Source of the DNA: an uncultured Lentisphaerota bacterium
GTDB taxonomy: Bacteria; Verrucomicrobiota; Kiritimatiellia; CAIQIC01
Reading direction: 5' to 3'
Length of the DNA: 52,963 nt
Assembly: GCA_903912445.1 (NCBI GenBank)
Contig: CAIWHP010000223.1
Span: 1-52,963 of the forward strand
The translations under genes were made by a program, and so were the position numbers. The notes beneath the pieces are model-generated. The model saw nothing but the letters and a program-made list of their open reading frames with translations. It had not been told where the DNA came from and made no database searches. Positions 24,799 to 33,770 of this stretch are shown piece by piece; position 1 is the first letter of the stretch, and each line of letters starts with the position of its first letter.

Positions 24799-26604
24799 AT
24801 GGGCGGCATCATTCCAAAAACTTTGGTGGAGGACATCCGGGCCCGGTGCGACGTGGTCGAGGTCATCGGGGCCTATCTCCAGCTCAAGCGCGCGGGCAAT
24901 ACGTTCCGCGCGCTCTGCCCGTTCCACAAGGAGAAGACGCCCTCGTTCCACGTCAACCCGCAGCGCCAGATCTTCCACTGCTTCGGCTGCGGCGAGGGCG
25001 GCGACGTATTCCAGTTCGTGATGAAGTACGAGAACGTGGACTTTGGCGCGGCGGCGCGCATCCTGGCGCAGCGCGCCGGCGTGCGGCTCGAGTTCGAGGA
25101 GTCCGGCCGCGAACGCCAGCCGGGCGGCATCGAGAAGGACGCGCTCCTCCGCATCCACGAGGACGTGGCGCAGTTCTACCACCGCTGCCTGCTCGATGAA
25201 ACCCATGGCGCGGCCGCGCGCAAATATCTGGCCGGCCGCGAGCTGTCGCTGGAGAACGCGCAGGACTTTCTCATCGGCTACGCGCCGGACCGCTGGGACT
25301 CGCTGCTGCTCTGGGCCGAGAAGAAAAAAGTGTCCGTCAAGCTGCTCGAGGCCGCCGGGCTGGTCGTGGCGAAGGACGGGGGCGGCTACTACGACCGCTT
25401 CCGCAACCGGCTGATGTTCTCGATCCGCGACGAGCTCGGGCGCGTCGTCGCCTTCAGCGGCCGCGTGATGAACCCCGAGGAGAAGACGGCGAAGTACGTC
25501 AACAGCCCGGAGACGATGCTGTTCAAGAAGGGCCGCCTCCTCTTCGCCCTCGACCGCGCGCGCCGCGCGATCGCCGACGAGCGCCGCGCGATCCTGTGCG
25601 AGGGCCAGATCGACTGCATCCGCTGCCACCTGGCGGGCTTCACCAACGTCGTCGCCTCGCAGGGCACGGCGCTGACGGAGGACCACGCCCGGCTGCTCAA
25701 GCGCTATGCCGACGAGGTCCTGATCGTGCTCGACGCCGACAACGCCGGGCAGAACGCCGCGCTGCGCGCCGCCGAGGTGCTGCTGGCCGCGGGCCTGAGC
25801 ATCCGCATCGCCGCGCTGCCGCCCGGCGACGACCCCGACTCGCTGATCCGCAAGCAGGGCCGCGCGGCGTTCGAGCGCGTGCTGGCCGGCGCGGTGGGGG
25901 CGCTGGACTTCCAGGCCGGGCTGATGCGCGCCCGCGGCGAGCTCGCCAGCGAGGCCGGCAAGAACCGCAGCGCCCGCGCGATGCTGGAGTTGATCGCGCG
26001 CGCGCCGACCGCGGTGCAGCGCGACCTGTTGCTGCACCAGGCCGCGGAGCTGCTGCAAGTTTCCGAGGAGGCGCTGCGGCAGGATGCGCGCCGGCAGGTG
26101 CGCGCGCCGGTGCGCGTCACCGAGGCGCCGCCGCCGGCGAAGCCCGTGGCGCACCCGCCGGACGAGGTCACCCTGCTGGAGCTGCTGGTGCAGCACCCGG
26201 ACGTCGCGGCGGAGATCGTGAAATATCTGCCGCCGGAGCTGCTGACCGACGCCGACTGCCGCGCGCTCTACCAGCAGTTGCGCGCCGCGCCGGAGGCGTT
26301 CAGCGCCGCCGTGACGGCGATGGGCGCGGAAGGCCAGCGGCTGGCCGCGCAGATCCAGATGACGCCGACGCGGGTCATGGGCGGGGAATTCACGCCGCAG
26401 CAGGCCGCACGCGACCTCGTCCTGGCCATCGCCCGCGCGGCCCTCGAGCGGCAGCGCGCCGCGAAGCAACAGCAGCGCGCGACCGCGACCGGCGCCGCCT
26501 CCGACCAGCTGACCCAGGAGATTTCACAGTTGACGCTTGACCTCAAGAATCTGCGGCAGGGCTGGGCGAAGGCCGAAATGATCCTTGCCACCTTCGCTGG
26601 CTGA
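24799..26604 (+). CDS. dnaG: DNA primase
   Basis: DnaG makes RNA primers for DNA replication. The 601-residue protein begins IIPKTLVEDIRARCDVVEVIG. It has the CHC2 zinc-binding domain (CPFHKEKTPSFHV...FHCFGCGEGGDVF, residues about 40-65), the primase core with YAPDRWDSL and FRNRLMFSIRDELGRVVAFSGR, and the Toprim motifs CEGQIDC, SQGTALT and LDADNAGQNAA. It ends in a helical C-terminal domain for helicase interaction. The ATG at 24799 is preferred; an in-frame TTG nine bases upstream is possible, and neither has a strong ribosome-binding site. Confidence 0.96.
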   Translation: MGGIIPKTLVEDIRARCDVVEVIGAYLQLKRAGNTFRALCPFHKEKTPSFHVNPQRQIFHCFGCGEGGDVFQFVMKYENVDFGAAARILAQRAGVRLEFEESGRERQPGGIEKDALLRIHEDVAQFYHRCLLDETHGAAARKYLAGRELSLENAQDFLIGYAPDRWDSLLLWAEKKKVSVKLLEAAGLVVAKDGGGYYDRFRNRLMFSIRDELGRVVAFSGRVMNPEEKTAKYVNSPETMLFKKGRLLFALDRARRAIADERRAILCEGQIDCIRCHLAGFTNVVASQGTALTEDHARLLKRYADEVLIVLDADNAGQNAALRAAEVLLAAGLSIRIAALPPGDDPDSLIRKQGRAAFERVLAGAVGALDFQAGLMRARGELASEAGKNRSARAMLELIARAPTAVQRDLLLHQAAELLQVSEEALRQDARRQVRAPVRVTEAPPPAKPVAHPPDEVTLLELLVQHPDVAAEIVKYLPPELLTDADCRALYQQLRAAPEAFSAAVTAMGAEGQRLAAQIQMTPTRVMGGEFTPQQAARDLVLAIARAALERQRAAKQQQRATATGAASDQLTQEISQLTLDLKNLRQGWAKAEMILATFAG

Positions 26605-26634
26605 GCGTGGCATGGCCGCATATTTTTGGATTGA

Positions 26635-26663
26635 TTGCGGGCGTCCAGCCAGCCCACTATAGA
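26635..26663 (+). promoter_or_regulatory. Candidate promoter of the TPR-deacetylase gene
   Basis: TTGCGG (26635-26640), 17 bp, TATAGA (26658-26663). An in-frame ATG lies only four bases after the -10 box, at 26668, and another at 26758. The promoter position leaves both starts possible, though a start at 26668 would be essentially leaderless. Confidence 0.45.
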
Positions 26664-26731
26664 CGCAATGAATGCTCCCAACTACAGCGGGCGATGGTGG
26701 GCCCTCCCGCGCGCCGCGCGTGGGGCTGGCC

Positions 26732-26782
26732 GTTTCCAAGGCTTGGAAACCAGAAAGATGCTCTTTTCCAAGGTTTGGAAAA
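26732..26782. repeat. Paired TTCCAA/TTGGAA palindromes, array 5
   Basis: GTTTCCAAGGCTTGGAAAC (26732-26750) is a perfect palindrome. TTTTCCAAGGTTTGGAAAA (26764-26782) is near-perfect. Centres are 32 bp apart. The second copy overlaps the first codons of the TPR-deacetylase gene and encodes FSKVWK. Confidence 0.88.
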
Positions 26783-29307
26783 CAGGCTGTCTGCTGCTGC
26801 TGTTGCTGCCGGTCGCGACGGGCAGCCGGGCCTGGGCCGCGGATGAACAGCCCGAATACGGCCACGCCGAAGCGGCGCCGATGGAACAGCGGCCCGAGGG
26901 CGTCATCGACACGCAGGCCCTCCTGCTGCAGCTGGAGAAAGAGGTGCAAGCCGGCAGCCGCCTGGAACTCCGGGAGGCCCTGCAACTCTATAAAGCCGAT
27001 AAACTGGCCGAAGCGATAGCGGCGCTGGAGAGCCTGATCGAACGCGATCCGACCGTGATGACGGCCTGGGACTTTCTGGGCCAGGCCTATTTGAAGGCGG
27101 GCCGCCAAGACGACACGCTCAAGCTGTGGGCGCGCCTGAAGGCCATCCGGTCAGATTATTTCCCGCTCTACAACTGGATGGGCCGCGTCCACATGCTGCG
27201 CGGCGAGTACGCCTCCGCCATCGATGCCTTCCGCACCAGCCTGCGGCTGCAGCCGGCGCAGGAACGGGAAGATACCAAGCTGAACCTGGCGCGGCTGCTG
27301 CGCTGGAGCGGTTGCCTGGAGGAGGCCTCCGCGCTGCTGCGGCCGTTGCAGCAGGCCGCGCCACAGAATCTGGCTGTCAAGCGGGAACTGGCCAGCGCCC
27401 TGCTGTCGAATCGCGAATATGAGGAGGCGCTGCCGCTATGGGCCGACTTGCAAGCGTCCGCCCCGACAAACCTGCTCTTTCTGGCCAAGCTGTCCGTGGC
27501 CTTGTTCCATAACGGGCAGGTCGGCGCAGCGCTGGAGCGGGCGCGCCGTGTGTTGGCGGAAGAGCCCAATAACATGGATGCGCTGCGCCTCATGGCGGAC
27601 GAGGCGCAGTTTCACAGCGACGCACCGGAGGAGGCGCTGGCCTGGTTGCGCCGGATGATCGATCAAGCCACGGAGTTCAAGCTCAAGCGGCAGTTATCGC
27701 TGCGGTATGTTTTTCTGTACATGCGGCTGAAGGGGAGTCATCCGGAGCGCTACCCGTCCGACCGGCCGGCCGCCATCCTGGGGCAACTCCTGGCGGCCGA
27801 CCCCTACGATGTCGACTTGGCCATGGCCTATGCAGAGGTGCTGATCGGCGATCAGCAGTATGCCAAGGCGCGGCAGCAGCTGGAACGGGTGCTCCGGGAG
27901 CTGAACCCCAACAGCATCCGCGCCCAGAACAATCTGTTTGATATTTCCGTGGAAGAAAAGAACTATGCCGAGGCGTGGAAACACTACCAGCTGCGCGCGG
28001 CCTTCAATCCGCAGGATCCCTACCTGCACTACCTGCTGGCCCGGCTGTATATCGCGCAGGAGCGGTACCGCGCCGCCCACCGGGAGGTGGATCAGCTGGA
28101 GCTCGCGGGCCGGCGCGGAGGGGTTGCGGTGCTGCTCTACCATGGCCTGTCTGCGAGCGAGACCGGCGAGGTGTTGCCCGCGCTGCGGCTGCGTGAGCAG
28201 CTGACCGCGCTCCAGCGGGCGGGGTTCCGGTTTCTCTCGGCGCACGAGCTGCCGGAGTATTTCGCCAAACGTGCCCGGCTGTCCGGGGCGCTGGGCGCAT
28301 CCAGCATGGAGCGGGTGGCCTGCGTCACCTTTGACGATGCGCGACGCGATACGATGCGCTACGGCACGCCCGTCGGCCAGGATTTGAAAATCCCCTTTTC
28401 CATGCACATCCCCGTCGGCTTCGTGTTGCAACAGCATGCGTTCATCTGCACCTGGGACATGCTGCGCACCTATCAAGCGGCGGGCTGCTGGCACTACGGG
28501 GGTCACACCCTCTATGCGCACAAGCGGGCGCCCATCGACGCCGCGCAGCGGTTGGGCTTTGCGTTGCCCAACCATCTCTGGCTCGCGTCCGCCCAGCGGC
28601 TGGAGACCGACTCCGAATATGCCGCCCGGCTGTCGCGTGAATATGCCGAGTGCCAGGCCTTGATCACACGCGAGCTGGGCCACGCCAACGAGTGTAATTT
28701 CTTTGCCTATCCTTTTGGGGACATCGGCCAGATCACGCGCTGCAATGATCCTGAGGCGCCCCGGAAAAACCTTGCCTATGCGGCCCGTTCTTACGCGCTG
28801 GGTTTTATCCAGACGAGCTATGGCTATGCGGTGGCCGGCGATAATCCGCTGCTCTATCAACGCCATGAACCCGACCGCGGCGACTCGGCCCAGGACGTGC
28901 TCAACCATGTGCTGATCAATCATCCGCTCCAGTTGGCCCGCCGGGTGCGTGCGGATTTGGCCGCGTATGAAGACAAGCGGCAGCTGCTCTTGGGCACCCT
29001 GCGCGCCATGCAGCTGGATGGCTACCCGGCGGACGCCTTCCAGAAGCTGGTCGGCGACTTGGAAAGAAAACTGGGCCGCCATATCCCGCTGGCTGAGATT
29101 GAACAGGCCCAGCCTGCGGCCCCGGTACCGCCCCTAAAGGACCTGGCGCCAGCGGACGTGCCCTCGCCAGGCAAGCCGGACGCAGTCGTGCCGCCGACCC
29201 CGGACGCGCCGCCGGAAGCGCCCCGCAAACCCGTCCAGCGTCCTGCGGGGGATTTTTTTGACTCCGGGCGCCCCGGTTTGCGCGATTTACGCAATCCACT
29301 GAAATGA
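26758..29307 (+). CDS. TPR plus PgaB-like polysaccharide deacetylase protein
   Basis: This 849-residue secreted protein begins with the signal peptide MLFSKVWKTGCLLLLLLPVA. Degenerate tetratricopeptide repeats fill about residues 70-440 (for example LYKADKLAEAIAALESLIERDP and WDFLGQAYLKAGRQDDTLKLW). A NodB/PgaB-type deacetylase domain follows, with VLLYHG (His462), CVTFDDARRD (Asp526/Asp527), a GGHTLYAH pair (His583, His588) and FFAYPFGD. This order and the metal-ligand pattern match PgaB, which deacetylates poly-N-acetylglucosamine. The C-terminus is a proline-rich tail without a barrel. The N-terminus could instead begin at 26668, adding 30 residues. It is followed 175 bp later by a longer relative. 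Function in exopolysaccharide modification is inferred. Confidence 0.85.
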   Translation: MLFSKVWKTGCLLLLLLPVATGSRAWAADEQPEYGHAEAAPMEQRPEGVIDTQALLLQLEKEVQAGSRLELREALQLYKADKLAEAIAALESLIERDPTVMTAWDFLGQAYLKAGRQDDTLKLWARLKAIRSDYFPLYNWMGRVHMLRGEYASAIDAFRTSLRLQPAQEREDTKLNLARLLRWSGCLEEASALLRPLQQAAPQNLAVKRELASALLSNREYEEALPLWADLQASAPTNLLFLAKLSVALFHNGQVGAALERARRVLAEEPNNMDALRLMADEAQFHSDAPEEALAWLRRMIDQATEFKLKRQLSLRYVFLYMRLKGSHPERYPSDRPAAILGQLLAADPYDVDLAMAYAEVLIGDQQYAKARQQLERVLRELNPNSIRAQNNLFDISVEEKNYAEAWKHYQLRAAFNPQDPYLHYLLARLYIAQERYRAAHREVDQLELAGRRGGVAVLLYHGLSASETGEVLPALRLREQLTALQRAGFRFLSAHELPEYFAKRARLSGALGASSMERVACVTFDDARRDTMRYGTPVGQDLKIPFSMHIPVGFVLQQHAFICTWDMLRTYQAAGCWHYGGHTLYAHKRAPIDAAQRLGFALPNHLWLASAQRLETDSEYAARLSREYAECQALITRELGHANECNFFAYPFGDIGQITRCNDPEAPRKNLAYAARSYALGFIQTSYGYAVAGDNPLLYQRHEPDRGDSAQDVLNHVLINHPLQLARRVRADLAAYEDKRQLLLGTLRAMQLDGYPADAFQKLVGDLERKLGRHIPLAEIEQAQPAAPVPPLKDLAPADVPSPGKPDAVVPPTPDAPPEAPRKPVQRPAGDFFDSGRPGLRDLRNPLK

Positions 29308-29482
29308 GACCGCCGCGATGGCCAGGCTGCCGTTGGGCGCGCGCCTGTCCTGTTCCTGTCTGGCAGCAAGGAGAACGGCGGCATGGCGCGTTGGGAGGAT
29401 GGTCCGCCGCCCACGCAATACATTTTAATCTTGAGAAATATCGGGATTTGGACGATGGTCCCGAAAAAATTATGAGGTACGT

Positions 29483-32400
29483 GTGACATATATGCGATTT
29501 ATATCCAACCTGACAAGCGGTGGTGTGGGATTGGTGCTGTTGCTGGGCGCGCAGGCACAACCTCTAGCGGTTGGCCGAGGGTCGCCGGACCAGCGCGCGG
29601 TTCCTTCCGCGCCGTTCATTATCAAGGCCACCCCGCGCGCCGCACCAGTTGCCGTGACTAACGGCCCTGTACCAGTTGCCGTACCCAACATCCCTGCGCC
29701 AGCTGCCGTGCCCAACGCCCCCGCGCCGGATGCCGCGACCAACGTCCCGGCGCCGGATGCGGTGGCTAATTTCTCCGCGCCGGTCGCAGGGCGTTCGGAT
29801 ATGGCGGATATTCAAGATGATTTGCAAGCCGGACGACGGGAGCAGGCCATCGCTAAGCTGCAGGCGGTGATCGCCAAAAACCCCGGCCAGTACCGCGCCT
29901 GGGAAACGCTGGGCTGGACCTATTGGCAAGCCGGACGGCAGGATGACGCGATCAAGTTGTGGGAAAAACTACAGGCGTTGGATCCTTCCTTGACCTCGCC
30001 CCTCAATACGCTGGGGCAGGCCTATACCGCGCGCAACGACTTGAACAAAGCGGCAGCCATGTACCAGAAAAGCCTGAGCCTTAAGCCCGATCAGTACGAG
30101 GTGTCGTTCGGCTTGGCGCGCATCTATCGGTGGACGGGCGACATGGACCGGGCCATCGAGCTGTTTCGGGCGCTGTTGGTCAAAGACCCGCAGCGGACGG
30201 ATGTCAAGATGGAGCTGGCGCGCGCCTTGATGGACAACCGGAATTACGCAGAAGCGGCCCCCTTGTGGTCTGCAGCGGTGCAGTCGAATCCCACGAATCA
30301 GGAATACATGATGCGGAATGCCATCGTGCTGCTGCATACCGGGCAAATCAAAGAAAGTCAGGAACTGGCCGCCAAGGTGTTGGAGCTGAATCCCTCCAAT
30401 GTGCAGATTTATCTGGTCCAGGCCGACCTGGCGGAGCACAGCGAGTACCCCGAGGACGCGGCGGTGCCCTTGCGGAAAATCGTGCAGGTGGCAAAGGACG
30501 ACCAACAGCGGCGGCAAGCCCGCATCCGCCTGATCCGCTTGCTGGTGCAACTCAACCGGAAGGCGCCGTTGAAGTATGCACTCGACGAACCCGTCCGGCT
30601 GGTGCGCGACATCATGCATGAAACGCCCAACAACGTGGACGCCAACCTGATGCTGGGCGAATTGCGGTTGTTGGAGTCGAAGTTGGAGGACGCCGAACGC
30701 CTGTTCCTGCATGTGCTGAAGACGTACAACGTCGGCAATCAGCGGGCGCGCCGCGGCCTGTTTGAAACCTATGTGGCCATGCGCCGCTATGCTGATGCCC
30801 AGAAGCAATATAAGATCATCGAAGCCTTCAACCCCCGCGACCCCTACCTGGCCGTCCGGCTGGCGCGGCTGGAAGAAAGCCGGGGCGACTTTCGCCGGGA
30901 GGACCTGGCGCTGCGCAAGCTGGAGTCCGCCGCCGATGCCGGCGCCATTGCGGTGCTGATCTATCACGGGTTGACGACCAGCGAATGGCTGGATATCACC
31001 TCGGTGCAGCAGTTCCGGGAGCACTTGACGGCGCTGAAAAAAGCGGGCTTCCGCTTCATCACGCCCGACGAGTTCCCTGCGTACTTTGCCAAACGGCAGG
31101 CGATCAGCCCGGAAGCGCGCAGCGCGAAGCCGGACCGGGTGGTCTGTGTGACGTTTGACGATGCGCGTCGTGACGCCATGGCGCTGGCCACGCCCATCGC
31201 CAAAGAGCTGGGCGTGCGGTTGGCCATGCATGTGCCCGTGGCCGCGGTGGAAGAGAACGCACCGTTCATGTGCACGTGGGATATGTTGCGCGATTATGTC
31301 AAGACAGGCTGCTGGGTGTTGGGCAGCCACCTGTTGGATGCGCACGACCCGGCGCCCATCGACGCCCAGAAGGAAGACAAGGTCTACCCTGCCACCAGCC
31401 GCATCTGGTTGACCGACCAGAACCGGCTGGAGACGCGGGAGGAATTCCAAGCCCGTCTGCAGCGGGAATATGCCGACAGCCGCAAAATCATGGAGGAGAA
31501 ACTGGGCTGTCCGGTGCCCTTTATCGCCTACCCCTTCGGGGATCTCGGGCAGGAAACGTTTGCCAACGTAGAGGATGCTTTTGCGGAAAACCTGCGCATC
31601 GCCAGCGGCATCTACTCCGTGGGCTTTATTCAGAATGTGCATGGCCACGCGGTGAATGGCGACAATCCGCTGCTGTACCAACGCTACGAGGTTGATCGGG
31701 CGGTCACCAGCGAGGAACTGGTGACGCACCTCCTTGAAAATCATCCGTATTACCTGGCCTTGATCATGCGCGTCCAGATGGCAGCTTTGGAGGGCAAAGT
31801 GTATCGGGCAAAGGAACTGCTGGATGCGCTCCGGCAGAGCGGCTACCCTGAAGACCTCTTGACGAAAGTCAGCCAGAGGGTCCATGCGAATCTCGCCGGT
31901 CAATATGCCGCCGAGACCAAAGCCGACTCGGTCCGTAAAGGCCCCTTCCACCTGGATCTGTCGCGCCCCTATGTGGGCGCGCGTGCCGAGTTTTTCCGGG
32001 ACAATCTGGATTCCCGTAATTGGCGGGTCTATGGGCTGGGTGGCGCCAACCTGACGCCCAATCTGGCCGTGGAAGCGCGTGCCGGCTTTGGCCAGATGAA
32101 ACAACCGATGACGAACGGCCTGCCGCCGTTTCCCACCCCGCCGCCCATCCCGGATATCAAGCTGAACGAAAAGATGGCTGGCGTGGTGCCCACCATCACC
32201 TTCCCCAACGGCTGGGTCGTGATGGGTGAGTTGTCGGGGCGTAATTTTTCCGGCGATGTGTCTCCCAGCCTGACCGGCAGGTCCGTGGCCTTCGACAAGA
32301 CGTTCATCCAGTATGCGGTAGAGGGCCAGGCCAAGCCGTTGCTGCCCTTGGATGTGGCGGTACGCTGGGAACACGATGTGATGTCGACCGCCCGTGAAGT

Positions 32401-32980
32401 CGTCAGGAATAACACCTATAACATGGCCTCGGCGAACGCGGTCTATAGCCTGACGGACTGGTGGTATCTGTGGGGCGCGGGCCAGCATTATGGGATCTCG
32501 GACGGCAATGCGCGAGATCATCTATCGCTAAGTTCCGATTGGCTCGTCTGGGAAGCACCCGGGTTGCACGCCGGCTTGGGCTATGCCTATGCCAACGCCT
32601 CCGACCCCAACTCCGATTACTGGACGCCCTACCGGCTGAACCGGTACTTCGGTGAACTGGGGTTGCGCGGCAATTATCTGCGCACCTTCTACAATCTGCG
32701 TCTGCGTTATGGTTTCGGCAAGCAGAGCGTGCGACCCGAGGCGGAACAGCGCTATCAAGACTTGTTGGTGCAGGCGCGCACCCAGCAATGGCCCCAGAGT
32801 GCGATCGATCAGCTGATCGCCACCAAGCCGCAGGAGAGTTGGCAGCCGGTCGTGGGCCTCAGTGCCTCCAGCACCATCAAACTGGGCGGACACTGGGAGG
32901 CCAATGGCGAGATATCCTATAGCAAGGTGCCTGATTACAACGAGCTGACGGTTACCGCGGGCGTGAAATATAGATTCTGA
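29483..32980 (+). CDS. TPR - PgaB-like deacetylase - outer-membrane barrel fusion
   Basis: This 1165-residue protein has an N-terminal signal (residues about 1-30) and a Pro/Ala/Val linker of PAPDA-type repeats (about 50-100). TPR repeats follow at about 105-470. A deacetylase domain carries VLIYHG (His495), CVTFDDARRD (Asp559/Asp560), GSHLLDAH (His616, His621) and IAYPFGDLGQ. From about residue 820 there is a region of alternating strands ending in VTAGVKYRF, the aromatic terminus of outer-membrane barrels. TPR plus barrel is the plan of PgaA and the deacetylase is that of PgaB. The chain could both trim and export an N-acetylated polysaccharide (inference). No synthase genes are in the window. 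GTG 29483 has GAGG five bases upstream; ATG 29492 is the alternative. Confidence 0.87.
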   Translation: MTYMRFISNLTSGGVGLVLLLGAQAQPLAVGRGSPDQRAVPSAPFIIKATPRAAPVAVTNGPVPVAVPNIPAPAAVPNAPAPDAATNVPAPDAVANFSAPVAGRSDMADIQDDLQAGRREQAIAKLQAVIAKNPGQYRAWETLGWTYWQAGRQDDAIKLWEKLQALDPSLTSPLNTLGQAYTARNDLNKAAAMYQKSLSLKPDQYEVSFGLARIYRWTGDMDRAIELFRALLVKDPQRTDVKMELARALMDNRNYAEAAPLWSAAVQSNPTNQEYMMRNAIVLLHTGQIKESQELAAKVLELNPSNVQIYLVQADLAEHSEYPEDAAVPLRKIVQVAKDDQQRRQARIRLIRLLVQLNRKAPLKYALDEPVRLVRDIMHETPNNVDANLMLGELRLLESKLEDAERLFLHVLKTYNVGNQRARRGLFETYVAMRRYADAQKQYKIIEAFNPRDPYLAVRLARLEESRGDFRREDLALRKLESAADAGAIAVLIYHGLTTSEWLDITSVQQFREHLTALKKAGFRFITPDEFPAYFAKRQAISPEARSAKPDRVVCVTFDDARRDAMALATPIAKELGVRLAMHVPVAAVEENAPFMCTWDMLRDYVKTGCWVLGSHLLDAHDPAPIDAQKEDKVYPATSRIWLTDQNRLETREEFQARLQREYADSRKIMEEKLGCPVPFIAYPFGDLGQETFANVEDAFAENLRIASGIYSVGFIQNVHGHAVNGDNPLLYQRYEVDRAVTSEELVTHLLENHPYYLALIMRVQMAALEGKVYRAKELLDALRQSGYPEDLLTKVSQRVHANLAGQYAAETKADSVRKGPFHLDLSRPYVGARAEFFRDNLDSRNWRVYGLGGANLTPNLAVEARAGFGQMKQPMTNGLPPFPTPPPIPDIKLNEKMAGVVPTITFPNGWVVMGELSGRNFSGDVSPSLTGRSVAFDKTFIQYAVEGQAKPLLPLDVAVRWEHDVMSTAREVVRNNTYNMASANAVYSLTDWWYLWGAGQHYGISDGNARDHLSLSSDWLVWEAPGLHAGLGYAYANASDPNSDYWTPYRLNRYFGELGLRGNYLRTFYNLRLRYGFGKQSVRPEAEQRYQDLLVQARTQQWPQSAIDQLIATKPQESWQPVVGLSASSTIKLGGHWEANGEISYSKVPDYNELTVTAGVKYRF

Positions 32981-33770
32981 GCAATGCCTCGCCCCGCCCT
33001 GCGCGGGCTCGGCAGGCCTCCTTATCGGAGCGGTCTGGACAGCGTGTGCTGGCGCAGGCGCGGATGCGGGCCGAACTCTGGCCCCACAACTTGCCCGTGT
33101 GAAGTCGTTGTTATCTTCGTCGATGTTGATCCCCCGCCTTTCAGGCTGCGGCCCAGCACTGGGTGTTTGAGCATAGCAGCGGGTGTGGTTCAGCGTTCGA
33201 AAAAGGTGTCCGAACACCCCAGGCCAAGAAAAGGAGCAGAGGCCCTTCAACCGCTTGCGAAAGTTGAGGTCCGGTCTGCTAATAACACCGGCGACGGACT
33301 CGTCGGTGTTACCCCTTGGTCGGCAGCATGCTGTTATTTGCGCCGGCCATGTGGCGGGAACTGATCCAGCGCGGCTGGGAGATCGATCCGGTCTCTGTCC
33401 CCGATGAGGCATGGACCTGGCGAACGGCAAGCCATGGCCGTTTACAGAACACCCTGACGTTCTCAAATCATTTTTACGAATTTCGTGTCAATTTTTAGAA
33501 CTTATCAAGCAGGGGTCTCCTGTAAATTTTACATGCGCTAAATAGAGTATGCTCACCCTTGAGGGGCACCAGTTATAGGCTTTCCTTGTATCTGATGCTG
33601 GGCCGTGGTTTGTGGCACATTTATTGCTTATATTGCGCGGACATTTAAATTTTCATTGTTTGTTTGCCGCCCTGCCAGCTTGGAGGGTTTCGTTGTGTTT
33701 GCTTTTTTGTGGATGTGGCGTACGTAAGGCGCTCGCCGGGGGGCGAAGCTTAGCGGAAAGGATTGGGCGC
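32981..33770. other. 790-bp non-coding region with an AT-rich stretch and two operator-like palindromes
   Basis: I see no supported gene here. A short frame near 33316-33498 (MLLFAPAMWRELIQRGWEI...) has protein-like composition but no ribosome-binding site and no recognised family; it may be decayed coding sequence. From about 33470 to 33720 base composition turns clearly AT-richer than the surroundings. This part holds the perfect palindromes ACGAATTTCGT (33476-33486) and TGTAAATTTTACA (33521-33533). It probably contains the promoter of the giant protein gene that starts at 33771. Confidence 0.5.

Noticed and set aside
29969-32521. Minus-strand open frame of 850 codons
   Set aside because: It is antisense to the TPR-deacetylase-barrel gene, whose domains are clear. 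Composition is dominated by Arg, Gln, His and Gly.
33316-33498. Small protein of 60 residues upstream of the giant adhesin
   Set aside because: No ribosome-binding site, no recognised family, and it runs into the AT-rich control region. At most it is decayed coding sequence.
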